NCBI GenBank assembly: GCA_958296225.1
Contig: OY282456.1
Location: 806,001 to 870,000, forward strand
From: an uncultured Dehalococcoidia bacterium
GTDB lineage: Bacteria > Chloroflexota > Dehalococcoidia > Lucifugimonadales > UBA3495
DNA: 64,000 nucleotides
Direction: 5' to 3'
Under the pieces are notes generated by a model. That model had not been told where the DNA came from and made no database searches. It worked only from the letters and a program-made list of their open reading frames with translations. The position numbers were made by a program, and so were the translations under genes. This document shows positions 24,736 through 33,744 of the stretch, piece by piece (positions within the stretch are counted from its first letter, which is position 1; each line of letters starts with the position of its first letter).

Positions 24736-25802
24736 CCGCCCAGCAGCCGCACCACCTCGTCGCCTACCTGCTGGGTGCTGGCCGTGCCGCCCAGGTCGGC
24801 GGTCAGGGTGATGCGTTCGTTCAACACACGCAGGACGGCGGCGTTGACTCGCTGGGCCGCTTCGGTTTCGCCCAAGTGTTCCAGCAGCATCGCTACGGCG
24901 AAAATGGTTGCCAACGGGTTGGCCTGGTTCCGGCCAGCGATGTCAAAGGCGGCGCCGTGCACCGGCTCGAACATTGAGGGGAAACGGCCTTCGGGGTTGA
25001 TGTTGGCGCTGGGGGCCAGGCCCATGCTGCCGGTTACCACGGCGGCGATGTCGGACAGGATGTCGGCAAAGAGGTTGGAGGCCACGATGACGTCGAAGTC
25101 TTCCGGCCAGCGCACCAGGTCCATGGCGGCCCGGTCCACCAGCAGCGATTCCGTTTGCACCTGCGGATAGTCGGCGGCCACTTCCGCAAACACCTCGTCC
25201 CAGAACACCATGCTGAATGCCTGGGCGTTGGACTTGGTTACCGACGTTACCTTATTCTTGCCGCCGCGCCGGACGCAATGCTCAAAGGCGGCGCGGATGA
25301 TGCGCTCGGTGCCCCGGCGGGTGAACACGCCGCTCTGGATGACGGTCTCGTGGGGTGTGCCGGGGTAGAGCCGGCCGCCCACGGGCGCATACTCGCCTTC
25401 GGTATTCTCCCGGAAGATTACCAGATCAACATCGCCGGCGGCTTTGCCGGCCACGGGCGAAGCCACGCCCGGATACAGCACCGCCGGACGGATGCAGATG
25501 GCCTGGTCAAAGGCGCGGCGCATAGGCAGCAGGATGCCTTGCAGGGTGATGTGGTCGGGAATGTCGGGGTCGCCCACCGCGCCGAAGAGCACGGCGTCGC
25601 AGGCGGACAGCTGCCCCAACCCGTCCTCCGGCATCATGCGCCCGGTCTCGCGGTAGTAATCGCTGCCCCAGGGAAATTCCGTGGTGCGAAAGAACAGGCC
25701 CTCCGATTGGGCGGCCACCGCCTCCAACACCTTGCGTCCCTGAGCGATAACCTCCGGCCCGATGCCGTCGCCGGCAATCACCGCCAGGTTGTATTCGGCC
25801 AT
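24732..25802 (-). CDS. Tartrate/D-malate dehydrogenase (isopropylmalate-dehydrogenase family)
   Basis: The 356-residue product starts with LAVIAGDGIGPEVIAQG, the NAD-binding start of beta-decarboxylating dehydrogenases. WGSDYYRETGRMMPEDGL (about 46-63) is characteristic of the tartrate dehydrogenase/decarboxylase and D-malate dehydrogenase branch rather than LeuB. VIFRENTEGEYA, the substrate Lys in SVTKSNAQ, and NLFADILSDIAA with metal-binding Asp residues are in place, as are MFEPVHGAAFDIAG and ANPLA. It oxidises 2-hydroxy acids such as D-malate or tartrate with NAD+ and divalent metal. Confidence 0.9.
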   Translation of the reverse strand: MAEYNLAVIAGDGIGPEVIAQGRKVLEAVAAQSEGLFFRTTEFPWGSDYYRETGRMMPEDGLGQLSACDAVLFGAVGDPDIPDHITLQGILLPMRRAFDQAICIRPAVLYPGVASPVAGKAAGDVDLVIFRENTEGEYAPVGGRLYPGTPHETVIQSGVFTRRGTERIIRAAFEHCVRRGGKNKVTSVTKSNAQAFSMVFWDEVFAEVAADYPQVQTESLLVDRAAMDLVRWPEDFDVIVASNLFADILSDIAAVVTGSMGLAPSANINPEGRFPSMFEPVHGAAFDIAGRNQANPLATIFAVAMLLEHLGETEAAQRVNAAVLRVLNERITLTADLGGTASTQQVGDEVVRLLGG

Positions 25803-25898
25803 GGTAACAACCCCTCCTGCGCGTCGCTGGATTTGGCCGGCAGTGTACGCCGGGAGGCGGCGGGATGTCTATTCCGCGCGTTGATGGATGTGCAGAGT

Positions 25899-26639
25899 TC
25901 AGGAGTTCCGAAGCCGCCGGAGTTGGTCTTCCAGCTCCCGGACGCGGGCTTCGGCTCGTATGCGAGCCTCCCGCTCACTCTCGGCTTGTGCTTCGGCCTG
26001 GACCCGGGCATCCCATTGGTCTTGGAAAGTCGAGATATGTCGTCCCGTTGCCGGGTCGTACCATCCCAATTCGCCGCGCTCCCAGCGGATGTTCAGGTTC
26101 AGCGCCGCGCTGTAACCCTGCAACACGTCCGCCGCCAACTCCTCAATGGGAAGGGGCTGGTACTGATCGTCCACGAGCCGGTCGCCGGCCAGCCGCGCGC
26201 CATGGTATTCGCCGGTCTTGTCAAAGCGCCAGTACTCGGGGATGCCCAGCGCCGCATAGTCGTTTCTCTTGTCAACCACGTCGATGTGCGCGGTGGTCTC
26301 AGAGGCCACTTCCAATACAAAGTCGGGCGGCTTGCCCTGTTCGGAGATGAGGTAGCCGTTGCTGGCCTCGTAAGCGGCCGGGTTCACATCGAAGGCAATC
26401 AGCAGGTCGGGCCTTCTAAGGCCGGTCGTTCCGGAACGCGGCGCCAGGGCAATCCAGCGTTCGGCAGTAACCAGCGTAGTGTCGGGATTGCCGAAGTGGT
26501 GTATCAGGTGGTGGCTGTTACCGAGCTTGTGCAGGTGGTCGTAGCTGGTCATCTCATCGGGCTCGCGCTGAGGCGGATCCGGCAGCCGGAAACGGCCTTC
26601 TGCTGGCGGCGTCTCGGCGACGGTGTTAGTAGTGGTCAT
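25899..26639 (-). CDS. Uma2-family endonuclease (DUF820) with coiled-coil tail
   Basis: The 246-residue protein has the PD-(D/E)XK core of Uma2 proteins: RRPDLLIAFDV near 79-89, DFVLEVASETT near 107-117 and VVDKRNDYAALGIPEYWRFD (about 122-141). The C-terminal 50 residues (about 195-243) form an Arg/Glu/Ala-rich coiled coil (QAEAQAESEREARIRAEARV). The family is abundant in cyanobacteria and Chloroflexota and is thought to be nuclease-derived, with unclear biological role. It overlaps the PaREP1-like fragment upstream by 4 nt. Confidence 0.85.
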   Translation of the reverse strand: MTTTNTVAETPPAEGRFRLPDPPQREPDEMTSYDHLHKLGNSHHLIHHFGNPDTTLVTAERWIALAPRSGTTGLRRPDLLIAFDVNPAAYEASNGYLISEQGKPPDFVLEVASETTAHIDVVDKRNDYAALGIPEYWRFDKTGEYHGARLAGDRLVDDQYQPLPIEELAADVLQGYSAALNLNIRWERGELGWYDPATGRHISTFQDQWDARVQAEAQAESEREARIRAEARVRELEDQLRRLRNS

Positions 26640-26896
26640 GCTGAACCTCTGGGGCTTAGCGTGGGCGGCCCGTTCCGGCCAGATGGGGAGGTGGATCGGA
26701 TTATACCCGAACCGGGTTCGGAGCGGATGGGATTGCAGACCTTAGCCACCGCGATGAGAGCATGGGCGGCAGCGCCCCACAACAGTTCCGACCCTTCCAG
26801 CACTCTGCCGGCGTCAAAGTGAATACCGGACTGTTCCATAAAATAGCGGGAAAAGCCAATATGCTCGTACCGTGTGAATGTATCAGCCATCGCCAT
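26636..26896 (-). CDS. Truncated PaREP1-like protein
   Basis: The 86-residue frame has one recognisable helix pair, YFMEQSGIHFDAGRVLEGSE then LLWGAAAHALIAVAKV, matching the PaREP1/HEPN-like pattern 'a-e--d-g---qasEkLWgAaahalkavA'. After CNPIRSEPGSG the sequence becomes low-complexity, whereas the full family continues for about 80 more residues, so the 3' part seems replaced. The ATG overlaps the end of the restriction-methylation gene by 14 nt. A second PaREP1-like domain ends that upstream protein, suggesting local duplication. Confidence 0.55.
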   Translation of the reverse strand: MAMADTFTRYEHIGFSRYFMEQSGIHFDAGRVLEGSELLWGAAAHALIAVAKVCNPIRSEPGSGIIRSTSPSGRNGPPTLSPRGSA

Positions 26897-29800
26897 TGGA
26901 CAGGCGCTTTACCCGGTCAATGAAGTTGCGGATTATTCGTCGCGCTTCAACGTCATCGCCGTCGTCCAGGTCAAAGTAACCGTAACGAACTTTGTCTGGA
27001 TAATACTCGGCGGACGAGAACCCGCTCAGCAGCATCTCTCCGACCTTTTCGTCCATCGCCGCCAGCCGTTCCACAACAGGATACAGGTCAGCCCCTGCAA
27101 TGGCCCAGCCTTTCTCCTGCGCTACCGACTTCAGTGTATGCGCCACCGCGTCCCACAAACGCTCCACCCCTTGCTGGGCGTTGCCGGCTTCAAACTCGCG
27201 GTCGGCAATCGCCAGATAATCCGATGCCGTCGGCGCCGGCGTCGGCTCCGGCGCTGAACCGCCCGGCTCCAACCGGCTGAACGCCGGCAAAATCGCCCGC
27301 ACCGATGCGTCAATGCTGGCCAGGATGGGCTGCAGCGCCCCGTCTCGCAGCACATCGTTGCGGTTGATGCGGCGGCGCAAAGCCTGCCGTTCCGCCACCA
27401 GCGCGGCTACCCGCCGGTGCGCCAGTTGCGATTGGGCGGCCAGGTTGGCGTGGCGCGCGTTGCCGGCGTCGTAGGCCGGGATGGGGAGGTTACGGACGGG
27501 GCCGGTGTGAAAATCGCGGTCGGAGGAACGTCCGGCAACCTTAAAGAACTCCGCCAGACATCTGCTGTTGAAAATCGCTGCCAGATAGTGCGCCTCGCCG
27601 CTGTCTGCGCCGGCATACCAGTACAATGTGCCGTCCGCTATCAGATTGCCGCTGATAACCGCTGATTCCAGCCAGGAACCGGATTTACGATACACCACCT
27701 TTGCCGGGTGTTCACCGTCCAGTTGCGACGACAACTTGCCCTGATAGTCAACCTGGTCAAGCAAAGTGTAGGGCGGCCGGCCGCTGCTGTTATCCCGCCA
27801 ATCCCGGTTCGCCAAGTCCCAATACGCGCGGAACCGGGCAGCGGTTGGGCCTTGCGGCAAGGTGTCAACAAGGCTGCCGCCGTCCTCCGCGAAGGGAGCG
27901 ATAATGTGTGAGTGCCCGGTTGTGCCAAAAGGCAGCAGCATCCGGGAGAACAGCGCCGGTTTGACGAACCGCTCCTCAACCTGGCCGGCGCGTTCTTTGC
28001 CGCGCCACTTGCCTTTGCCCGTGTTGGTTTTGAAATATACCCGGCCCAGCGCGCGGGAGTCCGGCCTTTCGAATACCACAAGAGGCTGGGGAAACAGGGT
28101 AGCGCCGTTGCGAAAGGCCTCAGCGTAGGCCGGGCTGGGGGCGACCGGCCATTCCCGGCGCCTGGTAAAAGTCAGTCGGGGTTTCACTTCATCCCACGCC
28201 ATCCGCGTGGTGATGCCGCTGCCGGTTGCTTCCCGTATGCCGTCCAGCGGCTTCAACCGCGGCCGCTGGCGGTTGGCCGCTACTTTTGTCCCAAATACTA
28301 CCGACGAGTTCGCCTGCGGAAAGGGTGGCGCGTTGACGCCGTAGAAATCCCAGGCTTCCTTGCTCAAGTCAATATGGGCGCTGCGTTCCGCATCCCGCTG
28401 CAAACTCCAGTCGCCGGTGCGAAAGTTTGCCCAATGCCGCCCGCGCAAAGCGGCGTAGGGCAGCACAAACCCGAACTTGCCCCCGGTTTGCAGGTAATAA
28501 TCAACGCAGGTAGCGACGAAAGTAGCCGCCAAATCGTTCTGCGTTGCCAGGTTGGCTCCGGCCCACAAGTTGCGGTCGGATGCGTGTTGCCGAAATACAT
28601 CCTGCCGGTCGTTGGACATTGCGTTATAGACTACCCAGGGCGGGTTGCCCACCAGACGGGATGCCGGCTGCTGCGCCAGGCGTATGGGTTGCACCATGTT
28701 TGATATGTACCAGCGCCAGACGTGATTGCGTTCTGTGTCAATATAATTGCGAAAACGCCGGTAGGCAGCAATGGCGGCTTCCTGCTCGGCGGCATTGGCC
28801 AGGCCCAGCGCTGCGGCCAAATCGTTTTCAATGCCGGGATATTCCTCCCGCTCGGCATAGTCAAACATCTGATTGAGCCGGCCGGTAAAATGCTCTGACC
28901 GCAGCATGGAACGGGGCAGTTGCAATGGCCCTGCCGGGTCGTCGGTAGGAATATCGACCAGATTGCCCCGGTTGAACAGTTCCTCATTGCGCCGGGTTTC
29001 CCACTGCAAACTGTCGCCTAGATAAACATTCGCAAAACCGTGAATGTCCGCTGCCAGCTGGCCGGAACTGTACAAGGCTAACATTTTGGTAGTTTTCGCC
29101 AGTTCCACCGCTACCGGATGCAGGTCAATGCCGGCTACCAGGTCGTTAACGATTTCGACTTGCGCCTGCGGGCTGTTGGCCAGTTCGGGATGCTGACGGG
29201 CATCCTCCAGCAGCAGCCGGGTAGCGTGAAACAGGAAAGTTCCGGAGCCGCAGGACGGGTCCAGCACGGCGGGGCCGTTGAGCTGTCCGGCGACGGCCAT
29301 AGCGATGGTCGCCTTGCGCCAGTTGGCATCCATCACTTCCTCGCAAACGGCGCGGGCCAGCCAGTCGGGGGTGTAGTATTCGCCGAAGTCGTGGCGGATA
29401 TTTCGGGGGATGACGGCGTGGTACAGGTCTTTCAGCGTATCGCGGTTGCCGGTGCGCCATTCGTAGTTGCCGACTTCGGCGATGAAGTTGTCCAGGGCGA
29501 CCGCGCCGTCATCGCCGGCGGCGTCCAGCAGCCAGGCGGCGAAGCCCTCGGCAAGGGTATCGTGGAGAGCGTCGGCGCCGGCGGCTTGTTGTCCCGGCGG
29601 GCGCAAGGTTTCGGCCACCGCGCGGGCAACGACCACCAGCATCGTATGACGGGCGAAAAGTTCCCGCTCGGCGTCCCCCGGCGGGTTGATGAAAGCGCCG
29701 CTCAGCACACCGCGCCACAGGTCGCGTTTGACACCATATGCCGCGGTGTTTTCATAGCGGGTGGCCAAGATCAGAAACGGCTCCAGTTGCCGCTCCACCC

Positions 29801-30356
29801 AAGCCACGTTATCCGTTGGCGGGGCCATTTTGGCAGTGCGATTGACGAAAGCGTACAGATACGCCAGCAGTGTATCGTCGTCGGCCGGCGTGTCCAACCG
29901 CAAACTATTTACCAGCGCCAGTTTCTCCGCGTCCGGCGCGTGGCGGTCATATTCGTAAAAAAGCCACTCCTTGCCGTCGGTGACGCCGGCGCGCCAGCCG
30001 ATGGCAGTGTCGGCGAACATATTGGGCTGTGCGCTCAGCGCGTCCAGATAGCGAACGGCCTGCTCTTCGGGGGTTTCAGTGGCGCCGTCCCGCTTGCGCC
30101 GGGCGTCCAGTTTGCCCGGCCCTTTGGTTTCAAAGACCACGTTGCGGCAATAGACGTCAATGGGGCCGTCACCGGACTGGTACTGCGTGGCGATGTCGGG
30201 GTAGCCGAGGTTGGGGAACAGGAACCCCAACACGTTGCGGAGGCGGCTCTCGATTTCCGACTCCGCAGTTGCCGCCGGCATCTCCCGCAGTTGGGCAATG
30301 ATTTCGCGGGCCAGCTGCCAGCGCGGAGTTCCGGTAACGTCTTGTGGGGTATCCAT
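26883..30356 (-). CDS. Type IIG-like restriction-methylation protein (nuclease + N6-adenine methylase) with C-terminal PaREP1-like domain
   Basis: The most likely start is the ATG at 30356 (MDTPQDVTG), giving 1,157 residues; a start at 30398 adds 14. The N-terminal 200 residues contain DGPIDVYCRNVVFETKGPG, a D...ExK nuclease core like those of single-chain restriction enzymes. The methylase follows: FGEYYTPDWLARAVC, motif I VLDPSCGSGTFLFHATR (near 375), GIDLHPVAVELAKT and motif IV NPPWVVYN near 570. A target-recognition-like region fills about 650-1000. The last 120 residues (SDYLAIADREFEAGNAQQGVE...) form a PaREP1-like helical domain not usual for this class. One enzyme probably both modifies and cuts DNA. 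The gene is divergent from the E1 genes. Confidence 0.85.
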   Translation of the reverse strand: MDTPQDVTGTPRWQLAREIIAQLREMPAATAESEIESRLRNVLGFLFPNLGYPDIATQYQSGDGPIDVYCRNVVFETKGPGKLDARRKRDGATETPEEQAVRYLDALSAQPNMFADTAIGWRAGVTDGKEWLFYEYDRHAPDAEKLALVNSLRLDTPADDDTLLAYLYAFVNRTAKMAPPTDNVAWVERQLEPFLILATRYENTAAYGVKRDLWRGVLSGAFINPPGDAERELFARHTMLVVVARAVAETLRPPGQQAAGADALHDTLAEGFAAWLLDAAGDDGAVALDNFIAEVGNYEWRTGNRDTLKDLYHAVIPRNIRHDFGEYYTPDWLARAVCEEVMDANWRKATIAMAVAGQLNGPAVLDPSCGSGTFLFHATRLLLEDARQHPELANSPQAQVEIVNDLVAGIDLHPVAVELAKTTKMLALYSSGQLAADIHGFANVYLGDSLQWETRRNEELFNRGNLVDIPTDDPAGPLQLPRSMLRSEHFTGRLNQMFDYAEREEYPGIENDLAAALGLANAAEQEAAIAAYRRFRNYIDTERNHVWRWYISNMVQPIRLAQQPASRLVGNPPWVVYNAMSNDRQDVFRQHASDRNLWAGANLATQNDLAATFVATCVDYYLQTGGKFGFVLPYAALRGRHWANFRTGDWSLQRDAERSAHIDLSKEAWDFYGVNAPPFPQANSSVVFGTKVAANRQRPRLKPLDGIREATGSGITTRMAWDEVKPRLTFTRRREWPVAPSPAYAEAFRNGATLFPQPLVVFERPDSRALGRVYFKTNTGKGKWRGKERAGQVEERFVKPALFSRMLLPFGTTGHSHIIAPFAEDGGSLVDTLPQGPTAARFRAYWDLANRDWRDNSSGRPPYTLLDQVDYQGKLSSQLDGEHPAKVVYRKSGSWLESAVISGNLIADGTLYWYAGADSGEAHYLAAIFNSRCLAEFFKVAGRSSDRDFHTGPVRNLPIPAYDAGNARHANLAAQSQLAHRRVAALVAERQALRRRINRNDVLRDGALQPILASIDASVRAILPAFSRLEPGGSAPEPTPAPTASDYLAIADREFEAGNAQQGVERLWDAVAHTLKSVAQEKGWAIAGADLYPVVERLAAMDEKVGEMLLSGFSSAEYYPDKVRYGYFDLDDGDDVEARRIIRNFIDRVKRLSNGDG

Positions 30357-30414
30357 AGTGCAGCCTTGTGAAACGACATCAACCGTGAGTATAGCCACTG
30401 ACCCCGCCCCGTGC

Positions 30415-30420
30415 TACTAT
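30415..30420 (+). promoter_or_regulatory. Putative -10 box for the E1 alpha gene
   Basis: TACTAT in the context GTGCTACTATGGGG carries an extended TGC; similar TGCTA-AAT boxes precede rpmB (49937), the coiled-coil gene (34712) and the LLM gene (37239). It lies about 95 bp before the start. Confidence 0.4.
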
Positions 30421-30516
30421 GGGGCCGTATTGAAGCCGGCGCGTCCCCGCCGGCTTTTGTTGCAACATCCGGCCTTTGGCCTACTACTGCCACACCATTA
30501 TAAGGAGCGTGTTGCC

Positions 30517-31527
30517 ATGGAACTCGACCGCGACACCCTGCTGAAACTCTATCGCACTATGACCACCATCCGGCATTTTGAGGAGCGGGGCGTGCCCGAA
30601 ACCGGCCAGCGGGGTATGTCCGCCTCCGTACACTCCTCCGTGGGGCAGGAGGCCGTGCCTACCGGCGTCTGCGCCCACCTCACCGATGACGACTATATCG
30701 GCAGTACCCACCGCGGCCACGGCCACTGCATCGCCAAAGGCGTTGACCCCAAGCTGATGATGGCCGAGCTGTTCGGGCGCAGCCACGGCCCCAACAAGGG
30801 CAAGGGCGGCTCCATGCACATCGCCGATATGAGCAAGGGGATGCTGGGCACTAACGGCATCGTGGCCGGCAGCGTGCCCCTGGCCGTGGGCGCGGCCCTG
30901 ACCTCCAAGATTCGCAAGCTGGGCCGCGTGGCCGTGGCCTTTTTCGGCGACGGCGGGGCTAACCAGGGCGTGCTGCACGAGTGCATGAACCTGGCTTCGG
31001 TGTGGAAACTGCCGGTGATTTTCTGCTGCGAAAACAACGGTTACGCCGAATCCACGCCGGTGGAATACGGCCTGTCCGTGGCTAATGTGGCCGACCGGGC
31101 GGCATCCTACGATATGCCCGGCTTCCACGTGGACGGCATGGACGTGCTGGCCGTGTTCGAGGCGGCCGGCGAGGCGGTAGCCCGCGCCCGCGCCGGCGAC
31201 GGGCCGGCCCTGCTGGAAGCCCGCACCTACCGCTATTACGGCCATACCGTTTTCGACAACCCCCTCACTTACCGCACTAAAGAGGAAGAAGACCACTGGC
31301 GCGCCCGCGACCCGCTGCTCACTTTCCGCAACCACATGGCCGCCCAGGGCAACGTCATCACCACCGAAGAGCTGGACCAGATGGACGAAGCGGCCCGCGT
31401 GCTAATGGAAGAAGCGGTAGCCTTCGCCGACGCCAGCCCGTTGCCGGAACCCCACGAAATCTACGAGGACGTGTACGGCGACTACCCGGTGGAGATGATG
31501 CGGAGGGGGGCGAATATGACGGTGTAG
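30517..31527 (+). CDS. Pyruvate/acetoin dehydrogenase E1 component, alpha subunit
   Basis: The ATG at 30517 follows TAAGGAGCGTG; longer in-frame starts upstream are unlikely because they overlap the divergent gene. The 336 residues include LYRTMTTIRHFEERG, VHSSVGQEAVPTGV, the GGSMHIAD block, and the thiamine-diphosphate motif GDGGANQGVLHECMNLASVWKLPVIFCCENN (GDG...NN). YYGHTVFDNPLTYRTKEE near the end holds the phosphorylation-loop region. With the beta subunit (32202) it decarboxylates a 2-oxo acid; E2/E3 genes are not in the window, so acetoin versus pyruvate cannot be decided. Confidence 0.93.
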   Translation: MELDRDTLLKLYRTMTTIRHFEERGVPETGQRGMSASVHSSVGQEAVPTGVCAHLTDDDYIGSTHRGHGHCIAKGVDPKLMMAELFGRSHGPNKGKGGSMHIADMSKGMLGTNGIVAGSVPLAVGAALTSKIRKLGRVAVAFFGDGGANQGVLHECMNLASVWKLPVIFCCENNGYAESTPVEYGLSVANVADRAASYDMPGFHVDGMDVLAVFEAAGEAVARARAGDGPALLEARTYRYYGHTVFDNPLTYRTKEEEDHWRARDPLLTFRNHMAAQGNVITTEELDQMDEAARVLMEEAVAFADASPLPEPHEIYEDVYGDYPVEMMRRGANMTV

Positions 31528-31555
31528 GGCAGGCTTACTACAGGAGGGCTGCAAA

Positions 31556-31825
31556 ATGGCCAGACCCGACCTTACCAGCGCCGAAATTGCGGCTTTGGGC
31601 GCCAAGATTTACCAGGAAAACATCAGGCCCTTGATGACCGAGGCGGACATCGGCAAGTTTGTCGTCGTCGACGTCAACAGCGGCGAGTACGAAATTGACG
31701 AGAAAGACGTTGCAGCTACCATCAGGCTGCACCAAAGACTGCCCGACGCTTTCGGCTTCGGTGTGCGGGTGGGCTACTCCGCGGCCTATTTCTTTGGCGG
31801 CTATGACGAGGAGCCGAAGTTGTGA
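31556..31825 (+). CDS. Small protein of the second small-protein/protease module
   Basis: The 89-residue product starts after AGGAGGGCTGCAAA and is a paralogue of the 10702 protein: KFVVVDVNSGEYEIDEKDV, then LPDAFGFGVRVGYSAAYFFGG. It sits between the two E1 subunit genes, 28 nt after E1 alpha, and overlaps the protease gene by GTGA. Function unknown; pairing with a protease suggests a substrate, chaperone or antitoxin role. Confidence 0.7.
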   Translation: MARPDLTSAEIAALGAKIYQENIRPLMTEADIGKFVVVDVNSGEYEIDEKDVAATIRLHQRLPDAFGFGVRVGYSAAYFFGGYDEEPKL

Positions 31826-32196
31826 CCAGTGGAATCGTCACTGCCACACGCAAACCTCTGGTGCCACTGACGATACTGGACGACAGCGGTAATCGGCATA
31901 CACTACGGGTCGTTCTTGACACCGGATTCACCGGACAATTGCTTTTGCCCGAAAGATACATACGCCGGCTTGGTGTCACCCTTGATGACCACCGCGAAGG
32001 CAGACCGGCTACCGGCGAGTTTATCAGCATACCCGCTGGCAGAGCCACAATTATCTGGCAAGGTCACAGACGCACTGCGCTGGTGCTCCAGCTGGGTGAC
32101 GAACCTCTGTTAGGAATGGAATTCCTATGGAATCACCGCATTACCATTGATGCCGTAACTGATGGCGCAGTAACCATCGACCCTTTGGGAGGCTGA
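31822..32196 (+). CDS. Retropepsin-like (clan AA) aspartic protease, second module
   Basis: The GTG start at 31822 overlaps the stop of the small protein. The 124-residue product has LRVVLDTGFTGQLLLPERYI (about 29-48) with D-T-G, a flap-like region, and LQLGDEPLLGMEFLWNHRI near 88-106, whose LLGMEFL is the second hallmark of single-domain retropepsins. The stop lies 5 nt before the E1 beta start, so the module is embedded in the E1 operon. Confidence 0.78.
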   Translation: MTSGIVTATRKPLVPLTILDDSGNRHTLRVVLDTGFTGQLLLPERYIRRLGVTLDDHREGRPATGEFISIPAGRATIIWQGHRRTALVLQLGDEPLLGMEFLWNHRITIDAVTDGAVTIDPLGG

Positions 32197-32201
32197 AAAC
32201 T

Positions 32202-33257
32202 ATGACCACTCTAACCGAAACCCCCATGCTGCCCCCGCCGGGCGAAACTCGCACGATTCAAACTCGCGAGGCCATCAATGAGGCGTTGCTCCAGGAAATG
32301 CGCCGGGATGAGACCGTCATCATTATGGGTGAGGAGATTGCCGGCGGCGCCGGCCGCGAGCACCTGGGCATCGTGGACGCCTGGGGCGGCGCTTTCCGCA
32401 CTACCCGCGGTTTGATTCAGGAGTTTGGCAACGAGCGCGTGCTGGATACCCCGCTCTCCGAGGCGGCCTTTGTAGGCACGGCTATTGGCGCCGCGTCCAC
32501 CGGGATGCGCGCCGTGGCCGAGCTGATGTTTGTCGATTTCGTCGGCGTCTGCATGGACCAGCTGCTGAACAACGCCGCCAAGATGCGCTATATGTTCGGC
32601 GGGCAGGTCAAGGTGCCTTTCGTGATGCTGACGCGCATCGGGGCCGGCTTCGGCAGCGCGGCGCAGCATTCGGAGTCGTTCTACTCTCTGTTCAGCCACA
32701 TTCCGGGGCTGAAGGGAGTTTGCCCGTCGGATGCCTATACTGCCAAAGGATTGCTGCTTTCCGCTATCCGGGACGACGACCCGGTGGTGTTTTTTGAGCA
32801 CAAGGGGCTGTACGGCGACACCTGCCCGGTGCCGGAAGAGATGTACACCCTGCCGCTGGGCAAGGCGCGCACCGTGCGGCCCGGCTCCGACCTTACGCTG
32901 GTGGGCATCAGCAAGATGACCTGGGTGGCCGTGGAGGCCGCCGCGGAACTGGCCAAAGAGGGCGTCAACGCCGAGGTCATTGACCTGCTCAGCGTGTCGC
33001 CCATCGACTACGACCACGTGCTGGATTCGGTGCGCCGCACCCACCGGCTGGTAGTGGTGGACGAGGATACGCCGGTGTGCAGCGTCTCATCGGACATTTG
33101 CGCCCGCGTCGCCGAGGAAGCCTTTGACTACCTGGACGCGCCGCCGTCACGGGTTACGCCGCCCCATACCCCGGTGCCCTACAGCCGCGCGCTGGAAAAC
33201 ATCTACCTCCCCAACGCCGAGCGCGTCATTACCACCGCCCGCAGACTGATGGCATAG
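32202..33257 (+). CDS. Pyruvate/acetoin dehydrogenase E1 component, beta subunit
   Basis: The 351-residue protein begins its conserved part with REAINEALLQEMRRDETVIIMGEEI. It has the expected LDTPLSEAAFVGTAIGAASTGMRAVAE, QLLNNAAKMRYMFGGQ, YSLFSHIPGLKGVCPSDAYTAKGLL, and a C-terminal transketolase domain (TLVGISKMTWVAVEAA, VEVID-type LLSVSPID, VVVDED). It forms the heterotetrameric E1 with the 30517 product. A stretch of about 25 N-terminal residues precedes the usual start. Confidence 0.93.
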   Translation: MTTLTETPMLPPPGETRTIQTREAINEALLQEMRRDETVIIMGEEIAGGAGREHLGIVDAWGGAFRTTRGLIQEFGNERVLDTPLSEAAFVGTAIGAASTGMRAVAELMFVDFVGVCMDQLLNNAAKMRYMFGGQVKVPFVMLTRIGAGFGSAAQHSESFYSLFSHIPGLKGVCPSDAYTAKGLLLSAIRDDDPVVFFEHKGLYGDTCPVPEEMYTLPLGKARTVRPGSDLTLVGISKMTWVAVEAAAELAKEGVNAEVIDLLSVSPIDYDHVLDSVRRTHRLVVVDEDTPVCSVSSDICARVAEEAFDYLDAPPSRVTPPHTPVPYSRALENIYLPNAERVITTARRLMA

Positions 33258-33342
33258 TCTGGTATGCCGGGGCTTGCCACCTTCCGGCAAGCCCTGCTTC
33301 CCGCGCCGGGCCTGCGTGAGGGATGGTATCGAGTTTCCCAGA

Positions 33343-33699
33343 ATGATTATAGACGGCGACCTTACAACGACAGCTATGATCTTCTTTGCGCTGACCAGCC
33401 TTTTCGGCGGCATCGCGTTCGGAGCGGTGGCAGGCGGGCTAATGGCCGCTGCTACGGCTATGGTAGAAACGGGCAGCAGCGGTTGCCACGGGGCGGGAGT
33501 CGGTTTCTTATGCCACGGAGCGGCCGGACTAGTGGGCCTGGTGGCAGCTGTTGTTGTCGGCAGTATCTATGAAAGTTGTAAAGAGGACTGCGGCGGCTAT
33601 CTAATGGCAGCTCTGGGAGTGATTTTAGTAGTTGTCCATATAGTTGCTCGGGTCGTCACTATTGTCTTTGTCCAAAGAATTAATCGCATCATCCCGTAG
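33343..33699 (+). CDS. Hypothetical small membrane protein
   Basis: Starting at the ATG at 33343 (or 33376), the frame gives about 118 residues with three hydrophobic segments: MIFFALTSLFGGIAFGAVAG, AAGLVGLVAAVVVG and YLMAALGVILVVVHIVARVV. Four Cys residues lie between them (SGCHGAG, FLCHGA, YESCKEDCGGY), which could be disulfide-linked outside the membrane. There is no clear ribosome-binding site and I recognise no family. Codon use looks less biased than in neighbours. Confidence 0.4.
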   Translation: MIIDGDLTTTAMIFFALTSLFGGIAFGAVAGGLMAAATAMVETGSSGCHGAGVGFLCHGAAGLVGLVAAVVVGSIYESCKEDCGGYLMAALGVILVVVHIVARVVTIVFVQRINRIIP

Positions 33700-33744
33700 C
33701 GGCACGGCAACGCAGCGCCTCAAACTCATCCAGGAGGAACTATT

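Noticed and set aside
30211..30516. In-frame upstream extension of the E1 alpha gene
   Set aside because: It overlaps the divergent restriction-methylation gene and lacks similarity to E1; the ATG at 30517 has an AAGGAG site.
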